Below, one piece after another: positions 26,244 to 35,745 of a stretch of 64,000 nt of DNA. The DNA lies in assembly GCF_014193895.1 (NCBI RefSeq), contig NZ_BLZR01000001.1:62001-126000 (forward strand), in the 5' to 3' direction. This DNA comes from Clostridium fungisolvens (GTDB lineage Bacteria; Bacillota; Clostridia; Clostridiales; Clostridiaceae). Within the stretch, counting starts at the first letter, position 1. The number at the start of each line of letters is the position of its first letter. The translations under genes were made by a program, and so were the position numbers. The notes under the pieces were generated by a model, which did no database searches, was not told the DNA's origin, and worked only from the letters and a program-made list of their open reading frames with translations.

Positions 26244-27562
26244 GGCTAATAGATTGGCTAAAGCCAGGAATTAAACTTAAGAGATGGATAGTGTATGCAA
26301 TACTAGGTATTCTGTTTATAGCCTTTGGTCTAAACGAGCTCGTACAACATAAGGTTTATAATATCCCCTATAAAGTATTTTTTGTTTTTTTAAATATAAC
26401 AGGAATTTTTATAATTTATGTATCGGTAACAGAGGGTATAAGAGCTGTAATAGCATTAATGAATAAGGGATATATAAAGGTTTCTTTTGATAACGAAAAG
26501 ATAGAAAATCTTATTTACGAAAAGAGGCTTTTAGTAAAGGGACCTAAGATTGTAGTTGTAGGTGGAGGTACTGGACTTTCTACTATGCTTAGAGGTTTGA
26601 AGTATTATACATCTAATATTACTGCAATAGTCACTGTTGCAGATGATGGTGGCGGATCTGGAGATTTACGTGAAGATTTAGGTATTCTTCCTCCTGGGGA
26701 TATAAGAAACTGTATATTAGCACTTGCTGATACGGAACCGCTTATGGAAGATTTGCTTCAATATAGATTTAAAGATGGTAGATTAAAAAACCAAAGCTTT
26801 GGTAATTTATTTTTAGCAGCCATGGATGGAATATCTGATAATTTTGAAGATGCAGTTCAAAAAATGAGCTCAGTACTAGCGGTAACTGGTAAGGTTTTGC
26901 CAGTGACCTTGGAGAATATGCAGCTTAAAGCAGAATTAGCTAATGGGCAGATTGTTGAAGGCGAATCGATGATTCCTGAGATTGCCTATGAGAATAAAAC
27001 TAGAATAAAGAAGTTATCTATAATACCTGAAGATGCAAAGCCGCTAGATGATGCTTTAGATGCAATAAGAGAGGCTGATGCCATTGTATTAGGACCAGGA
27101 AGCCTGTATACTAGTGTCATTCCTAATATGTTAGTAAAAGAAATAACTTATGCTGTTAAGAGAAGCAAAGCTTTTAAGATTTATGTATCTAATATAATGA
27201 CCCAACCAGGAGAAACGGATGGATTTAAGGTATCAGATCATATAAAAATTTTAAATGACTATTGTGGAAAAGATACAGTTGATTGTGTAATTGCTAATGT
27301 GGACAATATATCAGACGAACTTAAGAAAAGATATTGGGAAGATGGATCAGAGATAGTTGAATTAGATTTAGCAGAATTACAAAAGATGGGGGTAGAAGTA
27401 GTAAAGGCTAACCTCGTAAATATTAATAAAGGGCTCATAAGACATGATTCAGAAAAATTAGCTGAGATAATTATGCAGACAGTAATGGAGAAAAAATTAC
27501 TGTATGATAGAAAAAAGATATTAGAATATATGTACTTATCACAAAGACTAAAGGAAAAGTAG
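26240..27562 (+). CDS. yvcK: YvcK/GlmR family regulator with N-terminal membrane segments
   Basis: 440 aa. Two hydrophobic segments (about 19-36 and 44-66) precede the cytoplasmic 2-phospho-L-lactate transferase-like domain. That domain shows VVGGGTGLSTMLRGLK, TVADDGGGSGDLREDLG and PPGDIRNCILALAD. The family binds UDP-GlcNAc and adjusts carbon flow into wall precursors, but is not thought to be a CofD enzyme. Bacillus YvcK lacks the membrane region, which is common in clostridial versions. Coupled to rapZ and whiA. Confidence 0.94.
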   Translation: MRLIDWLKPGIKLKRWIVYAILGILFIAFGLNELVQHKVYNIPYKVFFVFLNITGIFIIYVSVTEGIRAVIALMNKGYIKVSFDNEKIENLIYEKRLLVKGPKIVVVGGGTGLSTMLRGLKYYTSNITAIVTVADDGGGSGDLREDLGILPPGDIRNCILALADTEPLMEDLLQYRFKDGRLKNQSFGNLFLAAMDGISDNFEDAVQKMSSVLAVTGKVLPVTLENMQLKAELANGQIVEGESMIPEIAYENKTRIKKLSIIPEDAKPLDDALDAIREADAIVLGPGSLYTSVIPNMLVKEITYAVKRSKAFKIYVSNIMTQPGETDGFKVSDHIKILNDYCGKDTVDCVIANVDNISDELKKRYWEDGSEIVELDLAELQKMGVEVVKANLVNINKGLIRHDSEKLAEIIMQTVMEKKLLYDRKKILEYMYLSQRLKEK

Positions 27563-27578
27563 CAAGGAAGGGGTATTT

Positions 27579-28529
27579 ATGTCATTTTCATCAAAGGTTA
27601 AAGGAGAAATATGCAGATATACTGATTTAAGCAAAGCTGAGGCCCTAGCTGAGTTATCTGCAATCATGAAAGTCAGCGGAACCTTGGCTTTTAGTGGCAG
27701 ACAGATAAGCTTTAAGATAACCACAGAAAACCCAGCTTGTGCAAGACTTGTTTTTACAATTTTAAAGGATCACTTCACCATACATTCAAGACTTATGGTA
27801 AAGAGAAGTAATTCACTAAAAAAGAATAATATTTATATGGTTCTTATAACTGAAGAGATGGGAGTTAAAGAACTTTTAAAGGAAACTGGTATCCTAAGAG
27901 AAGTAGATGGCATGACTACCCTTGATTATAGAATAGACGAAGGTCTTGTTTCTGATGAAGAAAAAAGAAAGGCTTATGTTAGAGGGGCGTTTATCGGGGG
28001 AGGTAGCATTAGTAACCCTGAGAAAAATTACCACCTTGAACTTGTTACTCATTCTCTAGAATATGCAGAAGACTTGAGAGATGTAATCAACACATTTTCA
28101 CTTAACTCAAAAGTTATTCAAAGAAAAAATAGTTATATTGTTTACATCAAGGAAGGTGAACAAATAGTAGACCTTTTAAATGTTATAGGTGCTCATTCTT
28201 CTTTACTAGAGCTTGAGAATATAAGAATCATGAAAGAAATGAGAAATAACGTAAATAGGTTAGTTAATTGTGAAACTGCAAATTTGAGCAAGACTGTAAA
28301 TGCTGCAGTAAGACAAGTTGAGAGTATAAAACTTATACAAAGACAGATAGGTCTTGCAAGATTACCTAAAAATCTTAGAGAGGTTGCAGAACTTAGATTA
28401 TCATATCCAGATGAATCACTGAAGGAATTAGGTGAAATGTTAGATCCACCTGTAGGTAAATCAGGAATAAATCATAGATTAAGAAAGATAGAAAAGATTG
28501 CAGATGAAATAAGATCTGGTCAAATTTAA
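27579..28529 (+). CDS. whiA: DNA-binding protein WhiA
   Basis: 316 aa. The N-terminal LAGLIDADG-like domain (YVRGAFIGGGSISNPEKNYH near residues 130-150) has lost homing endonuclease function in this family. The C-terminal helix-turn-helix covers about 220-310 (LRYPDESLKELGEML-like region). In Firmicutes it influences division and chromosome segregation. AAGGAAGG precedes the ATG. Third gene of the conserved cluster. Its transcript would run into the repeat at 28561. Confidence 0.95.
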   Translation: MSFSSKVKGEICRYTDLSKAEALAELSAIMKVSGTLAFSGRQISFKITTENPACARLVFTILKDHFTIHSRLMVKRSNSLKKNNIYMVLITEEMGVKELLKETGILREVDGMTTLDYRIDEGLVSDEEKRKAYVRGAFIGGGSISNPEKNYHLELVTHSLEYAEDLRDVINTFSLNSKVIQRKNSYIVYIKEGEQIVDLLNVIGAHSSLLELENIRIMKEMRNNVNRLVNCETANLSKTVNAAVRQVESIKLIQRQIGLARLPKNLREVAELRLSYPDESLKELGEMLDPPVGKSGINHRLRKIEKIADEIRSGQI

Positions 28530-28560
28530 AACAAGTAAGTTTTTTATAAAGGTGATGTTG

Positions 28561-28940
28561 AAATTAAGTGGTCATCCATCCGATGCTTTAATGAGCTTAC
28601 GCAAAGAATTAATATGATTTTGTCATATTCCATAGCTAAAACTGTAAACTCACTACGTTCGAACAGTACAGTTTTACTTTTTAAAAATCCATGCATTCTA
28701 TAAAAATTTTATATCTTAAATTTAATAAAATAAAAATGCTATGTGATTAAAAAGTAAAAAGTAAAAATATATCGCCTGCCAGAATTTCTTCACATACGTT
28801 CAGAAAAGGCAGATGCGTAAAAAAATCACTAATAAAGAACAATTAGCGATTTTTAGAGCCATTCCATCTGAAAAAATCATTTAATTCTAATAGCTCGCTC
28901 ATATAGCATCTCCTGTATAACCACTTAATTTAAACAATAG
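28561..28940. repeat. MITE-like repeat family 2, copy 1 (interrupted)
   Basis: Left arm AAATTAAGTGGTCATCCATC and right arm GTATAACCACTTAATTT are inverted. The arms continue inward with mismatches through GATGCT, ATGAGC, AGAATTA and ATGATTTT. A central AAAACTGT/ACAGTTTT hairpin marks the middle. Compared with copy 2, about 180 bp (28676-28856) are inserted beside the centre, carrying family-1 copy B. No ORF. Confidence 0.85.
28773..28856 (+). repeat. Hairpin-terminator repeat family 1, copy B
   Basis: CGCCTGCC pairs with GGCAGATGCG. The inner stem is TTTCT/AGAAA, a compensatory change relative to TTTCC/GGAAA in copies A2 and D. The terminator hairpin is AATCACTAAT/ATTAGCGATT with T5. It sits inside MITE copy 1. 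Confidence 0.85.
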
Positions 28941-28986
28941 TCTTGAACATATTTTTTATAAAATGAAAAATAAATAAGAAAATTAA

Positions 28987-29035
28987 TAGGATTCGGTATA
29001 AAAGCAATAAGCTTTTTATACCGAATCCTATTTTT
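28987..29035 (+). terminator. Strong hairpin terminator after the whiA region
   Basis: Arms TAGGATTCGGTATAAAA and TTTTATACCGAATCCTA with loop AGCAATAAGCTT, then TTTTTG. Sequence from 29036 to 29224 is AT-rich with no recognised promoter. Confidence 0.85.
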
Positions 29036-29224
29036 GTTGTACAGGAAAATGCAATGTTGAAGAAAATGTGAACTAGTTAATAAAATATTAATAAATTTTG
29101 GAATTATTGTGTCTTTATTAAAATAAAATCGTATATAGAAGTGAAATGACTTTATTGTGAGAATTTTCAGATTTAATTAACTAGAAGGTCTTTAGTCATA
29201 AATAAAATATAAAGGGGTAGTTTT

Positions 29225-30223
29225 ATGAGAAAGAAAGTTCTTTTTAAAATCCTTGCAGTTTTAATTATAAGCTCATCAGTAATACTGACGTCTTGTTCTT
29301 CTTCTAAGAAAGATATGAGTACAACTAAATCAAGTAGTAGTGCACCTCAAAGCAGTAGTGATGGAAAGTTAAGTGTAACCAGTGATGAAGCAGCAAAGGC
29401 AAAAGATAGTACTGTGGGGCAGGCAACTGGAACTGGAAACGAAGCAAGTGGTGATCAAAGCAAGAGTAATGCAGATAGTAATGAAAAAAATGATGTTAAA
29501 GCTGCAGAACAAAGAAAGATAATAAAAAGTGGAGAGCTGACCATACAAAGTTTAAAGTTTGATGAAAGTATAAGTTCAATTACGAAGGCTGTTGAAAAAT
29601 TGGGCGGGTACATTGAGAATTCTTCAATAGATGGTAAGCAAACGGTGGGGCAAGAACAGTTTGTAGCTAGAAATGCAAAGCTTCAAGTGAAAATCCCTAA
29701 AGATAAATTCGATGGTTTTATCAATGATTCAGGTAGTTTTGGAACAGTTATATATAAATCTATAAAGGGTGAGGATATTACATCCTCTTATTTCGATACA
29801 GAGGCAAGAGTCAATTCCTTAAAGATTCAGGAAGAGAGATTACTAGAACTATTAAAGAAATCAGGATCACTTAAGGATGTTTTTGAAATAGAGCAACAAC
29901 TGGCTAATATAAGGTATCAAATAGAATCTTTAACTGGTAATCTTAAAAAGTGGGATAACCTAGTAGAATTTTCATCTTTAACTATAAATGTAAACGAAGT
30001 TGAGGAGATAAAAGTTGTAGACAAGGCTCCTAAAGGGTTCGGAGAAAAGTTGATTTATAACTTTAAACAATCAATTATATCCTTAGGAGGATTGCTTAAA
30101 GATTTTGTATTACTTTTAGCAAGTGCTTTACCATATCTAGTTATATTAAGTGGAATAGCTTTTGTTGGACTAAAGGTATATAAAAGAGTAAATAAAATTA
30201 AAGAAGATAAGGATATAAAATAA
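29225..30223 (+). CDS. DUF4349 lipoprotein
   Basis: 332 aa. A signal peptide with lipobox LTSC (Cys near 25) is followed by a Ser/Thr/Lys-rich linker (about 27-90). The DUF4349 region follows (IIKSGELTIQS, KLGGYIENSSIDGK, KLQVKIPKDKFDGFIND), with a coiled coil (about 195-245) and a C-terminal membrane segment (about 285-310). It is thus tethered at both ends. Function of the family is unknown. AAAGGGG precedes the ATG. It has its own terminator. Confidence 0.9.
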   Translation: MRKKVLFKILAVLIISSSVILTSCSSSKKDMSTTKSSSSAPQSSSDGKLSVTSDEAAKAKDSTVGQATGTGNEASGDQSKSNADSNEKNDVKAAEQRKIIKSGELTIQSLKFDESISSITKAVEKLGGYIENSSIDGKQTVGQEQFVARNAKLQVKIPKDKFDGFINDSGSFGTVIYKSIKGEDITSSYFDTEARVNSLKIQEERLLELLKKSGSLKDVFEIEQQLANIRYQIESLTGNLKKWDNLVEFSSLTINVNEVEEIKVVDKAPKGFGEKLIYNFKQSIISLGGLLKDFVLLLASALPYLVILSGIAFVGLKVYKRVNKIKEDKDIK

Positions 30224-30247
30224 ATACTTTAATTCATGAAAGTTGAG

Positions 30248-30280
30248 AAAATTGCTATAATGTAATAATAGCAATTTTTT
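30248..30280 (+). terminator. Terminator after the DUF4349 gene
   Basis: Arms AAAATTGCTAT and ATAGCAATTTT followed by T residues, 25 nt after the stop. Confidence 0.85.
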
Positions 30281-30302
30281 CATTTTTTAAAGCATAGTGC
30301 TT

Positions 30303-30500
30303 AAATTAAGTGGTTATACATCCGATGCTTTAATGAGCTTACGCAAAGAATTAATATGATTTTGTCATATTCCATGGCTAAAACTGTAAACTCACTACGT
30401 TCGAACAGTACAGTTTTTAACGCCATTCCATCTGAAAAAATCATTTAATTCTAATAGCTCGTTCATATAGCATCTCCCGTATAACCACTTAATTTAAACA
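30303..30500. repeat. MITE-like repeat family 2, copy 2 (intact)
   Basis: Uninterrupted copy of about 190 bp. Left end AAATTAAGTGGTTATACATC, right end GTATAACCACTTAATTT, inner arms GATGCTTTAATGAGC against GCTCGTTCATATAGCATC, and a central AAAACTGT/ACAGTTTT. Nearly identical to copy 1 over the shared part. Non-coding. Confidence 0.88.
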
Positions 30501-30574
30501 ATAGTCCTAAAAATAACCTAGTTTTAGTAATGGAGATATATAGAAATGTTCATAATTATAAGGAGTAGGATTAT

Positions 30575-31528
30575 ATGAATGAGATAAGAATTGATAATAT
30601 AACTGGGAAGCAAGTGATAATAGCTACCAATAGAAGATCGAGACCTATTGATAATAAGAATATACAGCAAAAGCAGGTTAATTCTAAATTACAATATAGC
30701 CATAGTGAATGCCCATTCTGCAAAGGGAATGAAGCGGAAACACCATGTGAAATATTAAAAATAGGGGATGAAAATTGGAGTGTTAGAGTTGTTAAAAATA
30801 AATACCCTACTGTGACAGAAGATGGAGATACAATTAGGGGGTATCACTATGTTGTTATTGAAACTCCAAACCACAACAAAAAGCTCTATAAATATAAGGC
30901 AGAAAAGTGGAGAGATATATTTACAGCTTATAAGGATGCAGCTTACAAATGTTTTAGAGATAAGGACATAAGGTACTTACAGATTTTTAAGAATTACGGT
31001 AGGCAAGGTGGGGCTTCGTTAGAACATCCGCATTCTCAAATTGTTGCGTTGAATTTTACGCCTCAAAGTAAGTTGATGGAGGATAAATATTGTAAGGTTT
31101 GCGAAGAAGTTGAATCAGAGTTAATTGAAGTAGAAAGAATTGTATTAGATAGAGGTAATTATATAGTCTATGCTCCTTATGGATCTACACTTCAATATCA
31201 ACTAAGAATAGCACTTAAGCATCATAGAGGTTCTTTTGAAGAAATATTAAGTGAGGATGGAATAGATGAACTCTCAAAATTATTTGAAGAGGTATTTAAG
31301 ATAATATATGAAAGTCTAGGGGATATACCTCTTAATATATGTTATTACATTTATAAGGATGGTAATTGTTACCAACATTTCTATGTTGATATATTACCAA
31401 GAGGAAGCTTTTTTGCGGGTTTTGAGATGAGCACTGAAGTATATATAAATGTTATTTCTCCTGAAGAAGCAGCAAATAAGTTTAGAGAAGTTACTGGTTA
31501 TGTACAGGTTAGTAAAGTAGAGTTATAA
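30575..31528 (+). CDS. GalT-like nucleotidyltransferase (HIT superfamily)
   Basis: 317 aa. N-terminal zinc-type SECPFCKGNE, then NKYPTVTEDGD and the active-site motif LEHPHSQIVAL (HPHxQ, nucleophilic His near residue 153). A second half contains LKHHRGSFEEI and YQHFYVDILPR. This is the fold of galactose-1-phosphate uridylyltransferase and related enzymes. No galK or galE is nearby, so the substrate is uncertain and the symbol is withheld. AAGGAG precedes the ATG. Confidence 0.85.
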   Translation: MNEIRIDNITGKQVIIATNRRSRPIDNKNIQQKQVNSKLQYSHSECPFCKGNEAETPCEILKIGDENWSVRVVKNKYPTVTEDGDTIRGYHYVVIETPNHNKKLYKYKAEKWRDIFTAYKDAAYKCFRDKDIRYLQIFKNYGRQGGASLEHPHSQIVALNFTPQSKLMEDKYCKVCEEVESELIEVERIVLDRGNYIVYAPYGSTLQYQLRIALKHHRGSFEEILSEDGIDELSKLFEEVFKIIYESLGDIPLNICYYIYKDGNCYQHFYVDILPRGSFFAGFEMSTEVYINVISPEEAANKFREVTGYVQVSKVEL

Positions 31529-31666
31529 TAATTACACGATACTTTTAATAAGAATAGTTTTTCGTAAAAATAGATAAAATACAAGGTTAGACTTTCGTTA
31601 AATTAAAAAGTATTTATTTAAGAATTAGATAAAAAGTTATTTAGTATAAACAAAAAGGAGGGTGCT

Positions 31667-34600
31667 GTGTTGAGTGGTAAAAAATTTACTCATCTTCACC
31701 TCCATACTGGATATAGCTTGCTAGATGGATCAGGAAAGATAGATAAGGTAGTAGCTAAGGCGAAAGACCTTGGAATGGATAGTATAGCGATAACAGATCA
31801 TGGAGTAATGTATGGATGTGTTGATTTTTATAAGGCAGCAAAGAATGTAGGGATAAAACCTATATTGGGCTGTGAAGTTTATGTAGTGCCTAAGTCAATG
31901 TATATAAAAAATATCGACTCAGATAATAAAACATATCATCTTGTACTTCTTGTAAAAAATGAAAAAGGTTACGAAAATTTGATGCAGATAGTATCAAAAG
32001 CATCTACTGATGGATTTTACTACAAGCCTAGAACAGATCACCAATTTTTAAGTGAACATAGTGAAGGATTAATTGCATTAAGTGCTTGCTTAGGTGGAGA
32101 AGTTCAATCAAATTTATTAAACGGGAATAAGGAAAGAGCAAAAGAAGCCGCATTATTTTACAAGGAAACCTTTAAAGATGGTTTTTATCTTGAAATACAG
32201 TATCATGGAACTGATGATGAACGAAAAGTTAATGATATGAATATAGAATTGGCTAAAGAGCTGGATTTACCTCTGGTAGCAACAAATGATGTTCATTATA
32301 TAGAAAAAAAGGATTCTAGATCTCATGATGTGTTACTTTGCATACAGACTGGTAAAACTGTAGAAGAAGAGAATAGAATGAGGTATCCATCAGATCAATT
32401 CTACTTAAAATCATCTGAAGAGATGTGGGATATGTTTTCTTATGTTCCAGAAGCTTTAGAAAACACCCAGAAGATAGCTGAACAGTGTAATTTTGATTAT
32501 GAATTTCATACCTCAAAGCTTCCTAAATTTCCATTGCCTGAGGGAACGGATCCCTTTGAATACATGAGGGAAGTCTGTTTTAAAGGATTGATTGAAAGGT
32601 ATGAGGTGTTCAACGACTTTTCAAACAAGGAATTTGATTTAGATAAAATACTAGAGTTTGGACAAATAAATGAAGAAGCTAAGATTTATATAGATAGATT
32701 AAATTATGAATTATCTGTCATAAATCAAATGGGATATGTAGACTACTTTTTGATAGTTTGGGATTTTATAAGATTCGCAAATGAGAATGGAATACCTACA
32801 GGACCGGGAAGAGGTTCTGGAGCTGGTTCATTAGTAGCATATACGCTTGGAATAACAAAAATAGATTCAATTAAATACAGTTTGCTATTTGAGAGGTTTT
32901 TAAATCCAGAGAGAATAAGTATGCCTGATATAGATAGTGACTTCTGTTATGAAAGACGTCAGGAAGTCATTGATTATGTAGTAGAAAAGTATGGAATACA
33001 GAATGTTTCTCAGATTATAACCTTCGGTACTATGGCTGCAAGAGGCTGTATAAGGGATGTAGGAAGAGCCATGAACTATTCCTATAGTGAAGTTGATAAA
33101 ATAGCTAAGATGATACCTACAATGCTTGGAATAACTATAGAGAAGGCCTTGAATTTAAATCCTGAGTTAAAAAGCGAGTATGATAATGATGCAAGAGTAA
33201 AAGAATTAATAGATATAAGTAGAGAATTAGAAGGACTTCCAAGACACTCATCTACTCATGCTGCTGGAGTAGTAATTGCCTCAAGACCTTTGGTAGAGTA
33301 TGTACCATTGCAAAGAAATGAAGATAATATAGTAACACAATTTGATATGGGTACTCTTGAAGAACTTGGGCTTTTAAAGATGGACTTCTTAGGACTTAGA
33401 ACTTTAACGGTGATGAAAGACGCTGTGGATATGATTAAACAAAACCGTGGTATAGACATAGACCTCGACAAAGTAAATTTCGAGGATAAAGATGTGTATA
33501 AGATGCTCGGTGAAGGGAAAACAGTTGGTGTATTCCAATTAGAATCAGCAGGTATGACTTCTTTTATGAAGGAACTTAAACCAGATTCTTTGGAGGATAT
33601 AATAGCCGGAATATCACTTTATAGACCAGGTCCTATGGCCGAAATACCAAGATACATAGAGAATAAGAAAAATCCTGATAAGATAACATATCTGACTCCG
33701 CATCTAGAGCCGATATTAAAGGTTACTTATGGTTGCTTGGTATACCAAGAGCAGGTTATGGAGATAGTTAGAAAACTCGGTGGATATTCAATGGGACGTA
33801 GTGATCTTGTTAGAAGAGCTATGTCTAAGAAAAAACATAAGGTTATGGAAGAAGAACGTAAAAACTTCATATACGGAATTGTTGATGAGAATGGAGATAT
33901 TGAAGTTCCAGGATGTCTTAGAAACGGTATATCTGAAGAGATAGGAAATAAAATATTTGATTCTATGATGGATTTTGCTTCTTATGCATTTAATAAAAGT
34001 CATGCGGCTGCATATGCGGTTGTAGGATTTCAAACAGCATACCTTATGAAGTACTATCCTGTAGAGTATATAGCTGCCATGTTAAATTCAGTTATGGGGA
34101 TAAATGAAAAGGTAGCTTACTATATTAATTTTGCTGAAAGTCTTGGAATACAAGTATTACCACCGGATATAAATGAAAGTTACTCTAAATTTACTGTTAA
34201 AGGAGACACCATTAGATTTGGACTTGCGGCCATAAAAAACGTAGGAATGAATGTAGTGGACAGTGTAGTAAAATCAAGACACGAAAAAGGCAACTTTAAA
34301 TCACTTATTGATTTTGCAAACAAAGTAGACCTTACAACAATAAATAAAAGAGCAACAGAAAGTCTTATAAAGGCTGGTGCTTTCGACTGCTTTAAGCTAT
34401 TCAGATCAAGACTTCTTGCAGTTTATGAAAAAGTATTGGATAGCATAGGCAATCAGAGAAAAAGAAATATAGATGGGCAAATAAGTTTATTTGGAAATGA
34501 AGATAATTCTGTGTTCAGTACGCCAACAATAAAGTATCCTGAGATAAAAGAGTTTGATAAAAAATACCTTTTAGCTATGGAAAAAGAAATGACAGGTCTG

Positions 34601-35251
34601 TATATCACAGGTCATCCTTTAGATGAGTATGCTCAGAGTCTAAAACTTCAGACTTCCATGAGAATTGAAAAAATACTGCTTTCTCATAATCAGGTTTTGG
34701 AAGAGGATACTTTGGGAGAAGCAATAGACAATAAAATTATAGTGAATGGATCCGTAAGTGACGGTGAAAGAGTTGTTCTTGGTGGTATAATAGCTGAAGT
34801 TTCAAGGAAAGTAACAAGAAATAATACGATCATGGCCTTTATAAAACTTGAAGATCTTAGTGGCATAATTGAAGTAATAGTGTTCCCTAAGACTTTAGAG
34901 AAAGTAAATAGCCTTATAAATGAAGATTCGCTTGTTGTTGTTAGAGGACGAGTGAGTTTAAAAGAAGATGAGATGCCAAAACTAATATGTGAGGAAATAC
35001 AGCCTCTAGAAAAGTTGAATTCTTCAAAGATATATATTAGAGTGCAGGATAATGAAAAAGCTAGAACTGTAAATAAACTTTTAAAAACAATACTAGAACC
35101 CTTTAAAGGAGACACGCCAGTTTATATTTTTTCTGAAAAAGAAAGACAGAATTTTAGATTAGGTAAAGATCTTTGGGTATCACTAGATGGGGATATATTA
35201 TCAACATTAAGAGGATATTTTGGGGATGAAAATATAAAAGTTGTGGATTAA
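31667..35251 (+). CDS. dnaE: DNA polymerase III subunit alpha, DnaE type
   Basis: 1194 aa. An N-terminal PHP domain (THLHLHTGYSLLDGSG, TDHGVMYG) is followed by the C-family palm with catalytic acids in SMPDIDSDFCYERR, the conserved GPGRGSGAGSLVAY and RHSSTHAAGVVIA, then a helix-hairpin-helix and a C-terminal OB fold (VVLGGIIAEVSRKVTRNNT). No exonuclease insertion, so it is not PolC. The start is probably GTG 31667, 6 nt after GGAGGG; TTG 31670 is possible. It has its own terminator. Confidence 0.97.
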   Translation: MLSGKKFTHLHLHTGYSLLDGSGKIDKVVAKAKDLGMDSIAITDHGVMYGCVDFYKAAKNVGIKPILGCEVYVVPKSMYIKNIDSDNKTYHLVLLVKNEKGYENLMQIVSKASTDGFYYKPRTDHQFLSEHSEGLIALSACLGGEVQSNLLNGNKERAKEAALFYKETFKDGFYLEIQYHGTDDERKVNDMNIELAKELDLPLVATNDVHYIEKKDSRSHDVLLCIQTGKTVEEENRMRYPSDQFYLKSSEEMWDMFSYVPEALENTQKIAEQCNFDYEFHTSKLPKFPLPEGTDPFEYMREVCFKGLIERYEVFNDFSNKEFDLDKILEFGQINEEAKIYIDRLNYELSVINQMGYVDYFLIVWDFIRFANENGIPTGPGRGSGAGSLVAYTLGITKIDSIKYSLLFERFLNPERISMPDIDSDFCYERRQEVIDYVVEKYGIQNVSQIITFGTMAARGCIRDVGRAMNYSYSEVDKIAKMIPTMLGITIEKALNLNPELKSEYDNDARVKELIDISRELEGLPRHSSTHAAGVVIASRPLVEYVPLQRNEDNIVTQFDMGTLEELGLLKMDFLGLRTLTVMKDAVDMIKQNRGIDIDLDKVNFEDKDVYKMLGEGKTVGVFQLESAGMTSFMKELKPDSLEDIIAGISLYRPGPMAEIPRYIENKKNPDKITYLTPHLEPILKVTYGCLVYQEQVMEIVRKLGGYSMGRSDLVRRAMSKKKHKVMEEERKNFIYGIVDENGDIEVPGCLRNGISEEIGNKIFDSMMDFASYAFNKSHAAAYAVVGFQTAYLMKYYPVEYIAAMLNSVMGINEKVAYYINFAESLGIQVLPPDINESYSKFTVKGDTIRFGLAAIKNVGMNVVDSVVKSRHEKGNFKSLIDFANKVDLTTINKRATESLIKAGAFDCFKLFRSRLLAVYEKVLDSIGNQRKRNIDGQISLFGNEDNSVFSTPTIKYPEIKEFDKKYLLAMEKEMTGLYITGHPLDEYAQSLKLQTSMRIEKILLSHNQVLEEDTLGEAIDNKIIVNGSVSDGERVVLGGIIAEVSRKVTRNNTIMAFIKLEDLSGIIEVIVFPKTLEKVNSLINEDSLVVVRGRVSLKEDEMPKLICEEIQPLEKLNSSKIYIRVQDNEKARTVNKLLKTILEPFKGDTPVYIFSEKERQNFRLGKDLWVSLDGDILSTLRGYFGDENIKVVD

Positions 35252-35320
35252 TTTTAACAATATTCTTTAAACGACATTAAATGTGAATTGAATATATTTA
35301 ATTGTTAAATAAATTTAACA

Positions 35321-35365
35321 GTCTAAGGAAGCTATAAATATATGGTGCTCCTTAGACTTTTTTTT
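35321..35365 (+). terminator. Terminator after dnaE
   Basis: Arms GTCTAAGGA and TCCTTAGAC followed by T8. Confidence 0.9.
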
Positions 35366-35745
35366 ATTAATTTTAATTTTAAGGTAAAGGATTTCATTTA
35401 TTTTTTAACTAGATATAAAAAAAACACAAAAAGGATATAATAATTTGTATCAATCCCTAATGTTTCGTCAATTATTTCTATATTTCAACACAAAAACATT
35501 GAAAATTGTGAAAATATTAGTTAGAATTTACTTGGATGAATTTATTTGGAGTACAGATAATAATATTTATCAGAATATTCAAATGCTACAAGGCTAAACT
35601 TTATAAAGATATTTTGACTATTTTTCTAATTTTGACATTGAAAAATCTTCGTACTTTATGTAAAATTAATCTAGTTAATAAATGTGGGTAATATTTAGCA
35701 CAGGTGGGACTTAAAGTGTCCACAATGTGTGGAGGAGGAAATATT
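35366..35745 (+). promoter_or_regulatory. Upstream region of pfkA with a candidate promoter
   Basis: 380 bp without a gene. TTGACA occurs at 35632-35637, and TATGTA or TAAAAT follows at 35657-35666, so spacing is not ideal. I see no riboswitch fold or operator. Confidence 0.4.

Noticed and set aside
28773..28856. Family-1 hairpins as ordinary gene terminators only
   Set aside because: The conserved upstream CGCCTGCC hairpin is not needed for termination, several copies do not follow a gene end, and one is inside another repeat.
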